Assembly (NCBI GenBank): GCA_000320605.2
Contig: KB445802.1
Coordinates: 480,018 to 544,017, forward strand
Reading direction: 5' to 3'
Length of the DNA stretch: 64,000 nucleotides
Origin: Gelatoporia subvermispora B
Lineage: Eukaryota > Basidiomycota > Agaricomycetes > Polyporales > Gelatoporiaceae
Both the position numbers and the translations under genes were made by a program. Shown here one piece after another: positions 24,260-35,267 of this stretch (position 1 is the stretch's first letter; every line of letters starts with the position of its first letter). The notes beneath the pieces are model-generated. The model had not been told where the DNA came from and did not search any database. It worked only from the letters and a program-made list of their open reading frames with translations.

Positions 24260-25064
24260 GATGTACGTCAGAACAAGAGTCGATAGAGAAGTTACTGGGA
24301 GGAGAGCAACGTGGAAAGCGCCTGGGCGTGGCTCCCAGATTCGGGTTCTTGGCGTCTACGACTACTCTGTCGTGCCAGCTGGGCCTCAGACTGTGTAGAT
24401 AAAATGCATAGAACGCAAAACTCATCGATATGCTTTCAAGTTCCGCCGTCCGGGTTGCACTTCGTTATGTAGATGCAGACTGCCAAAAGTAGCCAATTTC
24501 GTCTGGATTGGACAGTGGTTGGGACAGGCCCGCCAATGAAAGGAGGTCGATGTACACGCAGAAAGAAAGTTTCACAAGTGTGTCGAGATGGGAATCTGCG
24601 CGAGGCTCGCAAACCATGCGATCACACGCATTGTCATAGCGTCAGTACATGTCCCAGACGCTTCTACCCCGGAGACACACGCCCAGGATGTACTACTATG
24701 GAGTATGGACACAGGCAGTGGCTCTTTGTACGTCAAGACATCGAGCCCACGACTGACTATGCATCTTATTGTGATGTCAAATTTACACGATCCTTGTGAT
24801 ATAGATAAGTCACAGTGGATGGTAACGCGTGTTTTCCAATGAAGCATGGATTAACAAATAAGGGTTATGGCTTTTTGAGCACGTCAGTCGAGTTGCGATC
24901 AATATCCTAGAATCAGTGCTGCCGTCTAAAGGAGAGCACTTAACAACTTTGTGTTCAACCCCCAAGATACAAGCTCGCTATGCCGTCTCGTACCAGTGGA
25001 ATTTCGTAAAACATAAGCTTGCGGTACTCACAAGGTGATTGCGGTACACTTACATTGCTGAGCG
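24260..25064. other. Intergenic region upstream of the F-box gene
   Basis: About 0.8 kb holding the F-box gene promoter. The open frames at 24473-24847 on both strands overlap and show no protein-like features. Confidence 0.4.
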
Positions 25065-25450
25065 TTACAGCTGCCGTGTCCGGTATGTAGGCTGCGTACC
25101 GAGCTCATTATAGCAAGCGAACTTCACGCAACCAGGAGGTGCATGCTGTCGCAATTGAGGGAGCCATATACCAAAGGTACCGATGAGGCGCTGCCATACG
25201 ACATCCCAAGTCAACTCCTGCGTCTCGTGATATGGAAGGCTTGAATCGAGCGTCAACCTGAACTCGATGGTCAAATGCTTGGAAGTTTGAACCAAAGGAG
25301 CCAGAATGCGATCGGCAATCTCTGCGTCAGTCAAGGGCGATTATATGATATCGGGTTCCCAGTAAACACGGAAGCCAAGGATGAGCGTCTCCAAGCAGTC
25401 CGCGGACAAGTGACTGGAATAGTAGGGCTCAGACGTTTAGAGTCTCGCGT
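25065..25450 (-). pseudogene. Broken C-terminal copy of the F-box-like protein
   Basis: The last about 90 codons (25334-25065) read ILAPLVQTSKHLTI, then TWDVVWQRLIGTFGIWLPQL and RQHAPPG. They match the C-terminus of the F-box protein at 23-24 kb (ILANLVQNMKNLVL, MWFPQLRQEAPSG). Extending 5' in the same frame gives HLSADCLETLILGFRVYWEP followed by an in-frame TAA, where the intact gene has HLRFNAAWGPDNV. No F-box or LRR portion remains upstream. It is a decayed duplicate. Confidence 0.65.
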
Positions 25451-26590
25451 TCCGTGAGTTTGAGTCCGCAGAGTCATTATCATCAGACACGGCTGTGTCC
25501 GTTCTCGTGAAAGAGTCTGGACATAGTCAATGGGCCAAGAAGGATCTGCCTAAATAAGCGAAGGTAACACACATACAAAGTGCCGATGATGACATGCGTT
25601 GACGTTTCCGTCTCACAGGTCACAACGCAAGATCAGATGCCATCCACTACATGAGAGGACTAAGAATGCAGTCGGCAGTCCCGTGGTATCGAATGCACTG
25701 AACAAACGTGGACAATAGATGTACGTAGGCTTATCCTCCGCAGAGGTCGACGCGATTGACGACTCCCGCACTACCATCTCTTACCTCTCGTTCGCGTGAC
25801 TCTATCTTCGTCACACCACCGGGAGTAATAAGTCGACCAGTATGGCTATGAGAAATCGGTTTGGAATAAAAAGACTCACATTGCGTCCCTTCTAGGGCTA
25901 TCGGTTCATACTATATCACCCTAGATCCAAGTATTCCCCAACACTGGTTCAATTCAGGAAAAAAGACACGAATTCTGACCATAATGGCTCTAGTGTCTTG
26001 AAGTCGTGTTCAATTAATGACTGAGAACAGTTATTATAGACACTTGATATCGAGTCGAGCTCTTATGAAAAGGACAGCGGGAGTAATGAAGCCAGTGAAG
26101 ACGAGTAAGTACTCGGACGGGAGCTGACGGGAGATTTCTGCTGTCCGATTGCCGCCCAGTGATGCGGCATCCGCGGACAGCCGCGGACCTCTCAGCGCTC
26201 CAGCGACGCAGCACTGCCACTGGATTCTCTTGAACTGTGAGTCCTCCGTCAGGCCTTGCAACGCACAGGCTGCATTCCAGCCCGCTGTCGAAGGTGCTTA
26301 GGTGGGAAGGTAACTCGGTTTTATTGTACGTTCAGTCTGCACCTGAGACGGTCATCTTTCGTCGTACGGACGTTCACCAAATTCATCTTCAAGTTGAACA
26401 ACTACGGCGGCTCTCTTTCCTGCATTCTAATCGAGGGCCTGCGTCGACCTACGGGCTATCGTTAACAGCTCCACTTCTCCGTGTTGGCCGTCAAGATCTA
26501 TCTTCAGTTCTATGGCGTCTTAACTCTGCGCTACTGGACGTATCACTGCAGAACAATACTCGGGTTGCCGCTGGCACATTTACCTCCTCT

Positions 26591-26607
26591 TATGCAAGTT
26601 AAGCGCC
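26591..26607 (+). promoter_or_regulatory. 17-nt block shared by two AAD promoters
   Basis: TATGCAAGTTAAGCGCC here recurs exactly, inverted, at 62424-62440. Both copies lie about 480-505 bp upstream of an AAD start codon. Similar sequence continues downstream in both copies. It may be a regulatory element or simply duplicated DNA. Confidence 0.6.
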
Positions 26608-26994
26608 ATACGTGCCGGCGTACGCGTACCCAAGACGGCCGCTGCAGATCAACGTCGACATCACCAAGCACCCATTCTACTCCAACTCCGGATCTTTTGA
26701 ACAGTCTCGCCGATCCCGCCTATGACGAAACGTCGCCACCGATGCCGCATCAGGAGAGCCTACTGTTGGTAGCGACACCACGCCGATGTTGATTTGATGT
26801 ACGCATCCGCATCGGCCGTGAGCGCGTAAGCTATATGGCACTGCTATTGGGCGCCGTAGCTCTTGATAACCTTGCCTCGACTGTGCCCACCGTATGCACC
26901 CCCGGACATACCCCGCCCGAGTTTGTCAGTCAGTGTTTGCCTCGTCAACCGGCCTAATATCCCCCGTGCTCGAAAACGCTAGCAAGGCTCACCG

Positions 26995-27000
26995 TATAAA
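26995..27000 (+). promoter_or_regulatory. TATA box of the AAD gene at 27 kb
   Basis: TATAAA about 96 bp upstream of the ATG, followed by AAGCTCTCATTC. The inverted AAD gene at 61 kb has the same arrangement. Confidence 0.7.
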
Positions 27001-27095
27001 AAGCTCTCATTCTGCTCTCTAGGGCTCACCACTTTAATCCCAACCCAAGGACCATTGCCTGCATCAGCCTTTTTTCTGATTCTCGCTCACTCAAT

Positions 27096-28611
27096 ATGTC
27101 TAACACCGAGTCCGAGTCCACTTCATCGTCTGCGTTCTGGGCCGTCCCCCCGCCGCCAAAGACCAAGCTGGGCATTCACCGCCAGCTCTCTAAGGAGGCT
27201 GGCCTCCATGTCTCTCCGATCTGCCTTGGTGGTATGAGCATCGGTGACCAGTGGTCTAACCTTGGAATGGGCGCGATGAACAAGGAGAACAGCTTCAAGC
27301 TACTTGACGCATTCTACGATGCCGGCGGGAACTTCATCGACACCGCGAGCAACTATCAGGGCGAGACGTCTGAGAAATTCATTGGCGAGTGGATGGAATC
27401 ACGCGGGATTCGTGACCAGATGGTCATCGCTACCAAGGTCAGTTCAAGCCTCCCGCATCTTGGTTTCAGTCTGGAAACTGATCGTAATCTGGTAGTACAC
27501 AACCAATTACAAGATGCACGATAACGCTATCAAGCAGAAGACTCAGTATGTGGGCAACAGCATGAAGTCTCTGCACCTTTCCGTCGACGCGTCACTCAAG
27601 AAGCTGCGCACATCGTACATCGATATCTTGTATGTCCACTGGGTAAGTTCGGCACTCAATTTGGTTGCACTACTTAGGACTAAAATTCGCTCTTGGTATA
27701 GTGGGACTGGGAGACTAGCGTCAAGGAAGTGATGGACGGCCTCAACGACCTCGTTGTCCGGGGCAAGGTCCTGTACCTGGTAAGCTCTTCTTCAGTAATG
27801 CGTTCGCTACGATTCTAAATCTCACGTGCTGCACAGGGGATCTCCGACGCTCCGGCATGGGTCGTCACGAAGGCCAACCAATACGCTCGTGACCACGGAA
27901 AGCGCACCTTCGTCGTGTACCAGGGTGCCTGGAGCATCCTGCAGCGCGACTTCGAGCGCGAGATTATCCCCATGGCCCGTGCTGAAGGTACTCTCTTTCT
28001 ACAACACACGCACTACGTGAGGTAACATCTGCTCATAGGTATGGCTCTGGCCCCCTGGAACGTTCTGGCAGGCGGCAAGGTCCGCACGGATGCAGAAGAA
28101 GAGAAGCGACGCCAGACGGGTGAAAAGGGCCGTGCCGTCATGACGTCGGACTGGGAGCGCACGCCGGAGGAGCGCAAAGTGGCCATCGCCCTGGAGGATG
28201 TTGCTAAGCAGGTGGGCGCGAAGAGCATTACCTCCGGTGAGCCCTATTCCAGTCTCCGTGTCGCGAGATGAGACAGCGGGCTCATGTGGGTTGCAGTCGC
28301 CATCGCGTATGTCATGCAAAAGACCACGCACGTCTTCCCGATCGTCGGTGGGCGCAAGATCGAGCACCTCATGGACAACATAGATGCACTCAACATTACT
28401 CTCTCGGAGGAGCAGATCAAGTCCCTCGAGGAAGTCCTGCCGTTCGATACAGGTTTCCCGAACAATGTCATTGTGAGTGCCTGCCTATGGTTTGTCTTAA
28501 CAGAATATTGATCTTGTGATCCAGGGCGACGGCTCGGCTTTCGGTGGATTTACGAGCGTGCAGATGGCTAATATGGCGAAGTGGCCGCTCCCTCAGGCCA
28601 TTCGCCCCTAG
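27096..28611 (+). CDS. Aryl-alcohol dehydrogenase (aldo-keto reductase)
   Basis: NADPH-dependent aldo-keto reductase of the AAD group, 392 residues. Seven exons: 27096-27437, 27496-27642, 27702-27779, 27837-27987, 28039-28236, 28297-28472 and 28525-28611. The catalytic tetrad is visible as Asp and Tyr in [10 protein letters not shown], Lys in MVIATK and His in LYVHW. Further landmarks are [13 protein letters not shown] near the N-terminus, [17 protein letters not shown], the [17 protein letters not shown] segment and the coenzyme-binding [13 protein letters not shown]. Exon lengths are identical in all seven exons to the inverted gene at 60-62 kb. In wood-decay fungi these enzymes reduce aryl aldehydes formed during lignin breakdown; that role is inferred. 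The ATG follows a TATA box by about 96 bp. Confidence 0.95.
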
Positions 28612-29698
28612 ATTTAAATCCAGCATTGAAATGTCTTGTACCTGTCTGCCTACTTGCCCTGCCTTCGAATATCATGCCTAACGTGGATCATTTCAACTGC
28701 ATCCAAGGGTGACTTTCCAACCTCAGAGATTGATATTTTTGCATCACGAATTGAGGCGTCGACGGTCGGTGCTGTTACTCCAGAGCAGCCAAAGATTCTC
28801 GGTCTTTGAAGCCATTCTAGGATATCTCTGTGGAGTACCGCCATTGATTGTAGGCTAATTACCTCAAAGACGAGTAGTTGACAGTGCAGAAGGTACTGGC
28901 GCGAGAAAATCTTCCAGCATTTGCTAGGTCCGTCCAGACATCCAAGCAAAAGAGCGATATTGACTGCAATGTCCTATGCATACGTTGTCATGAATCTGAG
29001 AAGTTCCAGCTGCTGAATGGCATGCGACACTTGTCGTCTATCCCTCTCTCGTCGGTAGTAGATACGACCTAACAGCCGACACTTCGAAAGCGGACAACGA
29101 TGATGTAGCAACCTCTGAAGGAGCCTTAGTTTGTACTGAAGGTGACCATCCTTGACGGAAGGTCGATTGCGACGACCTAACCGGGGTTCAGAAAGACTCA
29201 CAGTATGTACCATTGACTACACATTGCCATGCTATGGACCCATTCGATACAAGAAAAGTTTCGGTCGTGAAGCGCGATAACTGTATAAATTGCGATAAAC
29301 CTCGGAAGTACATCGTATCAACACGTCAGGAGAAAACTGTAGCTCTCACTACTATCTAGAAGCCATCATTGCGCGCGCGCATAGTGCTGCCAGCGAAACA
29401 AGAGCTGCCTCGATCTTGCCAGCGTTTATGACTTCATCCAGTGAGGGAGGCCGAGGGCCCTGGGGAGAAGGGATAAGCTGCTGGCGTGAAGAAAGAAAAA
29501 TGTACGAGCGCGCGCCTTTTATGGACTCGTTCAATGGGCGTCTACATTGCAGGATCACGTGCGGGAGGGAAGGGACTGAGCCAGAGCCTGGGCGGGGTGA
29601 GGAGCGTGTGCAAGGCTTGGCCGAATCTTAGAAATGTCCGAGGGTATAAACTCTTCAGTTCTTCATCGTTTAGCTTCTTGATCCTCCCTTCGACCCTC
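28612..29698. other. Intergenic region
   Basis: About 1.1 kb. A minus-strand frame at 28650-28949 looks partly protein-like but has no recognisable motif or splice partner. A CT/GA-rich and GC-rich patch at 29.35-29.6 kb precedes the TATA box of the next gene. Confidence 0.4.
29645..29650 (+). promoter_or_regulatory. TATA-like box before the SYLF-SH3 gene
   Basis: TATAAA about 50 bp upstream of the ATG at 29699. The spacing is short, so transcription would start close to the coding region. Confidence 0.45.
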
Positions 29699-31931
29699 AT
29701 GAAGCTCAATTCACCATTACCACAACCGTTGTCGAAGGAATGCCAGAAAGCGGCGAAGATATGTGAGCACCGGTCGCACCTGTCCACTCTCGCCGGATGG
29801 CTGAATCGGATGCATTATAGTCAAGTCATTCGTGGATAGCGGAAACAATGGCCTTGACGGCGTGAGTGATATGTGTCCACCCTCATATTTTGACCTGACG
29901 CGGGTGTGTCTCTGTCTCAGGTTATACCCCGCTCCGTGCTGGAGAACGCCAAGGGTTTCGCCATCTTTACCGTCTTTAAGGCCGGATTCCTTTTCTCGGC
30001 CCGTGCAGGCAGTGGCGTCGTCATCGCGAAGCTCGAGAATGGATGTGAGTATCTATGCGTTCATTCATTGTTACCCGCTCGCAACCATGGGGCGCAGCTG
30101 AGGCCAGTGGGGTGCGTTGACCGACCACTCGGCGAGTCGGTCATCTGTCACTCGCCATCACGTTAGCAGCCTCCTGGCCGGCAGCTTGCGTCCTCATCGG
30201 ACGTCATCAACTGTGCATCTCTCGGCATGACTCACAATTTCATCTGCACAGCGTGGTCCGCGCCGAGCGCGATAGGATGCGCGGGATTGGGTGTCGGAGG
30301 CCAGGCGGGTGCTGAGATGACTGACTTCCTGGTCGTGCTGAACTCTCGATCGGTACGTCATTGATATACTGCTTATGATATTGCACAACGCTGATAGGCG
30401 ATGTAGGCTGTCGTGCGTCCTGAACTAGGTTCTGCCAAATATACTTGCTGATTGATCTGTAGAAATCTTTCATGGCCGCTGGCTCCCTGACACTGGGGGG
30501 CAATCTCAGTGTTGCTGTAGGTCCCCTCGGCCGGAATGGAGAGGCGATCGGATCAGTCAACTCCAGCGGGAAACTTGCCGCCATGTATGTGACCAACTGA
30601 GTTTATGCGGAACTGCCGCTCACAGCCCCACAGGTACAGCTACTCGAAAACGCGGGGCCTGTTCGGAGGCGTCTCCATTGAAGGTACTGTGATCGTGGAG
30701 CGGCAGGACGCGAACGCTCAAGCATACCGCCAAGACGTCGCCGTCAAGTCCCTTCTGAGTGGCGCCGTCCCTCCACCAGAGTGGGCTATGCCCCTGGTCA
30801 GAACGCTAGAGGCGTGCACGGGAATGCCCGGCGGGAGGCGCTGGGTGCAAGACTTCCGCACATCGCAGAGCGAGGAGAGATACATGTTTAACGGGACGGA
30901 GAGCCCCCGCGACGAAGACGCGCCCCCGGCGGATTACGGCTTTGAGGGCACAGGCAGCACAAGCAGCCGGCCGCAGAAGAAAAAGGGCCGCTCATCAAGT
31001 CTCGCATTCCCGCCCGCAAGCTGGGGCAAGCGCAAAAATTCCGGTTCGTACTTCGCAGACGACTTCCACGACCCCGGCCGTGCGCCGGTACCCACCGACC
31101 TCGACGGCGTGCTCCCCACGCCTAAATCCGCCGCCGCATCCTCACCCGTACCCAGGCCGTCCCCGACATTCGCTCAGCGCGCATGGGAGGACCGCCCGTC
31201 ACCGCGCCTCGAGCGTACGCTCAACCCCGCGACAGGCTATTTCGAGACGCAATTTAAGTCTGACTTCGTACCTGACGACCAGCTGCGGCGGCACCCACCG
31301 CTCGGCACGCGCAATAGCGCCGGTACAAGTGCGGGTGGAGGGGCGACGGACGACTGGCAGCCGGGCTCGCCGTTCAACTCGCTCCCGCCGTTCAGCGCGG
31401 CGCGCTCTGCACTCTCGGGCACGCCGACGGGCGTGTCCGACGCAACCGCGACAAGCCACCGCCGGGCGTTCAGTGCGTATGCGCCCGCGTCGAGCAGCGG
31501 CAGCGTTAGTGCGAGGAGTGGCGGACGCAATCCGTTCTCGGCGGACCCGTTCGACTTGCCAGGGGATGAAGATACGGACGAGCTGGACTACGGCCGCTCA
31601 TCGCCGACTGCGGCGCTGTTCGGTGGGTCGGTACGCACCCCGCCGCAGAAGAAGCTCGCGCCAAAGGCGGAGCTGGCGCGGCCGCTTCTCCCCCACGAAG
31701 GCGTTGCACGGGCGATTGCGCTGTACGATTTCAACGCTGTCCAGGTGAGCGATGTGAAATGGTATGCCTGGATGGGTTACTGACAGGACTATCTAGTCTG
31801 GGGACCTGTCCTTCAAGAAGGGCCAGGTGATTACCGTGACGAAGAAGAGCGATGATACCAATACATGGTGGACCGGCAAGACAGAAGGGCGCGAGGGCAT
31901 ATTTCCCGCGAATTTTGTCGAGGTGGTCTAG
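29699..31931 (+). CDS. SYLF (Ysc84) plus SH3 domain actin-patch protein
   Basis: Homolog of yeast Lsb3/Ysc84 and animal SH3YL1, which bind phosphoinositides and actin at endocytic patches. Exons are 29699-29762, 29821-29861, 29921-30044, 30252-30352, 30407-30412, 30463-30584, 30634-31744 and 31797-31931, giving 567 residues. The SYLF domain fills about residues 1-215: VIPRSVLENAKGFAIFTVFK, GSGVVIAKLENG, SAPSAIGCAGLGVGGQAGAE, AVGPLGRNGEA and KTRGLFGGVSIEG. A long Ser/Pro-rich linker follows. The C-terminal SH3 domain spans an intron (AIALYDFNAVQ, then SGDLSFKKGQVI, TWWTGKTEGREGIFPANFVE). The fifth exon is only 6 nt and encodes Ala-Val; the family pattern and reading phase require it. The 207-nt fourth intron is the longest in the gene. 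Confidence 0.93.
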
Positions 31932-32651
31932 TTCGGACGCTCTCATTCACCCATTTATGTATTTCTCATCGACGCTCTGCTCTGCTTATCTTGTACCATT
32001 AATGTAATCACTCGACCTTCACGATGTTGTATTTCCTCACTCTGTACGCCCTCGATAGAATCAGCTGCTTCTTCTATGTGTTGTCTTAGGTTACGGCGCA
32101 TTGTATGTATCGCGTAATATTGATGTACTTGGAGTCTTGGACGTCACTATACACAGGCGACGGCATCATAGCCATTGCAGTACGCCAAGACCCCGGGCTG
32201 TACCGTTGTGGTACTCTCGAGTGGGCACGACTTAAATGGGTCCGCCTGGTGTCCGTTAAGTCTCGAATGCAGTGACACTGTGCCTCAATTTGCCCTTCGT
32301 ATTGTGACATTTCACACAATGCCCTAAGTTCCAGGGACGTTCCGATGCCAAATAAGTCGGGCATAGTGTGACTGCTTGCGATCCAAACACGGAGCATACA
32401 GGAAATGAGGCTTAGCTTACAGCTTCTTGGCGTCGGTACAGCCCCGGAACCTCCGTTGAACCCAGATCACCATCTGTAGCGTGAGGGCCGCAGTTGGAAC
32501 TTCCAACTGCTTATCAACGTACAGGGGCAATCAGTGACATCTCCCGTGCTTGGGGCCAAGTATAAAGTCCGGTGTGCACCATAGGCTCATAGCCATCCAT
32601 CCCACTCAGGTGACCTGTATACTTAGCCGATCAGCACAGATAGCCACAATC
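31932..32651. other. Intergenic region
   Basis: About 0.7 kb between two plus-strand genes, with the 3' UTR of the SYLF-SH3 gene on the left and the oxidase promoter on the right. No other feature was recognised. Confidence 0.45.
32561..32566 (+). promoter_or_regulatory. TATA box of the D-amino-acid oxidase gene
   Basis: TATAAA about 86 bp upstream of the ATG at 32652, a spacing like that of the AAD genes. Confidence 0.6.
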
Positions 32652-34183
32652 ATGTCCACCGAAGCCGAATATACTACGAAAAAGAACATTGTCGTTATAG
32701 GTGCAGGTTCGTACACGGAATGATTTGGACGAAGTATCATAAACCTGATCTGACTCCGTGACTGTGCTCAGGCGTTGTAGGACTCACCACGGCGGTGAAG
32801 GTCCAGGAGCAAGGAGACTATGCCGTGACGATCGTCGCAGAAATCTTCCCCAGCGACCCAAAATCCGTCAGATACACCAGCTTGTGGGCGGTCAGTAATA
32901 GTATCCGATCCTCGACTTTCTTCGCGACATTGCCTGACATATTCGGACAGGGTGCTCACCATGTCAGCCATGCTGGAGGTGACGCTAAACAGCGAGGTGA
33001 GTGTTGCTCGTAGCCAAGAACACACATCGAGTCTAATCCGTGAATGTATCGCCAGCGATTGACCAAGAGACATTCAAGGTCATGTGGGACTTGTCCGCCC
33101 CGGGCGGCGATGCGGAAGAATGTTTCCTTCGCCTCCCGCAAACCGACTACTACTACGATGGCCGAGACGATCGCCTCGAATGGATGCCTGATGTGTGTAT
33201 GACGCCCCAGCATTGTGCATCGACCTGTCTCACAAACGATTTCTGTAGCACGGATATCTTCCAGAAGAGTCTCTGATCCCCGGGACATCCACTGGAATTT
33301 CGTTCACGACTCTCACTATCGACACTCCTGCGTACCTGAACTACTTACTTTCCCGCTTCCTAGCTCACGGAGGGCGTATTGTTCGTGCTGCTGTCCAGCA
33401 CGTCAGCCAGATCGTCGAAGGCGGACCTCATGTGTTCGCCCGAAGCAGGGCATCTCCTGATCCCGTCCATGCTGTTGTCGTATGCGCTGGCCTAGGTGCC
33501 CGAACTCTGGGAGGAGTCGAAGACAAAGACGTGTATCCGGTCAGAGGTCAAGTTGTGTTGGTCCGTGCCCCGTGGATTAGGTTCGGCAGGACCGCGAGCC
33601 ATTTGGAACAGGGCTCGTGGACCTACGTGATACCACGGAAGAATGGCGATGTAGGACGCCCGCCCAATCCATTACTGATCGCTAAATTTACACTGAGCTT
33701 CAATGCAGGTCATCCTTGGTGGAACGAAGGTCGATAATGACTGGTAAGTCAATTGCAACGACAATATTATCGGCCAAGGTGCACTCAATGGACAACTGAA
33801 GGTATCCAATCGCTCGACCTGAGACAACTCAGGAGATTCTAGAACGCTGTCTAGCCCTCTGTCCAGAGATTGCGCCCCCTGCGATACGCGCGGAGCGCGC
33901 TCCAACTGTCGCAGATGTGCGTTCTTTGGTCCTGGAGGAGGGTTGCGGCTTCCGCCCCGCCAGGAAGGGAGGTATCCGCTTCGGTATTGAGTGGATTGAT
34001 TCTGGTAGAGGCACCGGTCGTATTCCGATGGTGTTCAACTACGGGTAAGTCAACGTGCGCTGATGTTTCTTCAATTTGGTGCTGACGGGGGACCATAGGC
34101 ACGGCGGCGGAGGGTACCAGTCATCCTGGGGTTCGGCGTCGATTGCCCTAGATTTCTTGACTGAAGCTCTTGCTGAGGCCTGA
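32652..34183 (+). CDS. D-amino-acid oxidase
   Basis: FAD flavoenzyme that oxidises D-amino acids to 2-oxo acids, ammonia and hydrogen peroxide. Exons are 32652-32706, 32772-32890, 32951-32996, 33056-33192, 33249-33650, 33709-33743, 33802-34044 and 34099-34183, giving 373 residues, normal for the family. The dinucleotide fold is at the N-terminus (NIVVIGAGVVGLTTA, split by intron 1). Later signatures are HGYLPEESLIPGTSTGISF, HAVVVCAGLGARTLGG, the PVRGQVVLVRAPW segment and the C-terminal NYGHGGGGYQSSWGSA. The protein ends ALAEA and lacks the SKL-type peroxisomal signal usual for fungal members, so it may be cytosolic or its localisation signal may differ. It is convergent with the Nudix gene, 266 bp apart. 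Confidence 0.93.
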
Positions 34184-34449
34184 GATGATGAAACCGACAC
34201 TGTTATAGTCAACCTAAATATTTCGAGGTATGCGCGACTGAAGGATTCAGTGAATGGTGCGCGACCTCAACGTACGTAAAGCGCCCACACAACATCAGCC
34301 CAAAGTAACAGCGCACAGAGTCAGTACTGTGCCCGTAAGCCCCGATAACACCATCAGGCCAGATTACAATGAATGCATCTGGATCATTAGGGAAGCGCTC
34401 GCAATGCTATGTAGCCAAGACCAAGTATCACAGCTGCATAAGACGATGA

Positions 34450-35267
34450 TCAGGCATCAGGGGAACTGGGTATCTCAGCGAACCACCACTTCTGCATGCA
34501 ATTGTCGGAGCCAAAATCGACGCGGCCGACAAACGGTCGCCCCTGTATGAGGAGTGGCAGCCAGAACGGGTCATCCGTCCACATCGTCTCATACGGAATG
34601 GGTAGAAATTCAGGAGTGACATCCATCTCTGAGGTGCTTTGTGTGGCGGAGAACCATTGAGGACGCATCTCCTCTGTCCTACGAACTGTGTCAGGATTCC
34701 AATCGCGGCGGACGCGTCTGGAGGCGGACATACTCTATGATGGTACCCGAGTATTCGCTGGCAATATATACATCCACGTGAAATGCGTACGGGATGTCTG
34801 TGACCGTGAAGAACAGAACACCGCAGTGCCTCAAGGTAGCTGTAATTCCGGCCTCTTCCTACGCTTCGATTAGTACTAGTGTTGTTACATAGAACTTCTC
34901 AAGAGAACTTACTTGGAGCTCACGTACTGCGGCTTCTGCTGAGGTTTCTCCGGGTTCAACCTTCCCGCCAAAGCCGTTATACCTGACTGTGGTGTCAGTG
35001 TGTGCCTGAGGCCCTAGGATGTCATCCCCACAAGTCTTTCCCCAATCCTCTCTTCTTGTAGCCTAACAGAATCTAGCATATCATTACGATCAGACACGCG
35101 CCCCAAAACGCGAATATGAGTCTTCATGCCTTATTGTCTTGGAGAACGAACGCGTTCGTATATAATTTCACTTGCTCGAAAGGCATCCATTCTTGTGAAG
35201 TTCCGCCACTGGCAGTCTCTATCACATCGCTGCTTTCCTGAAGCCCCGGGGGTATAGACTGTGTCAT
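34450..35267 (-). CDS. MTH1-type Nudix hydrolase (oxidised purine nucleotide sanitiser)
   Basis: Likely 8-oxo-dGTP diphosphatase. Such enzymes hydrolyse oxidised purine nucleoside triphosphates so they are not incorporated into DNA. Exons are 35267-35130, 35072-35032, 34982-34913, 34858-34747 and 34685-34450, giving 198 residues. The Nudix box is assembled over three exons: LYNGFGGKVEPGET, AEAAVRELQ, then EEAGI. MTH1-like features are GYKKRGLGKD before the box and EEMRPQWFS plus TMWTDDPFWLPLLIQG near the C-terminus, matching the human enzyme's EMRPCWF and MWPDDSYWFPLLLQ pattern. The first intron appears to start with GC (AAG|GCATGA), which is unusual. The 30-residue N-terminal extension is not conserved. 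Confidence 0.88.

Larger units (their letters stand above)
25451..27095. other. Intergenic region, AAD promoter side
   Basis: About 1.6 kb without a supported gene. From about 26590 to 27000 the sequence aligns by eye, in inverted orientation, with the promoter of the AAD gene at 61 kb. The upstream half (25451-26580) shows nothing recognisable. Confidence 0.45.

Noticed and set aside
28650..28949. 99-codon frame (-) with partly protein-like sequence
   Set aside because: No motif, no splice partner and no matching neighbour; too weak to call a gene or a remnant.
30942..31748. 268-codon Arg-rich frame (+)
   Set aside because: An out-of-frame shadow of the Pro/Ser-rich linker of the SYLF-SH3 gene.
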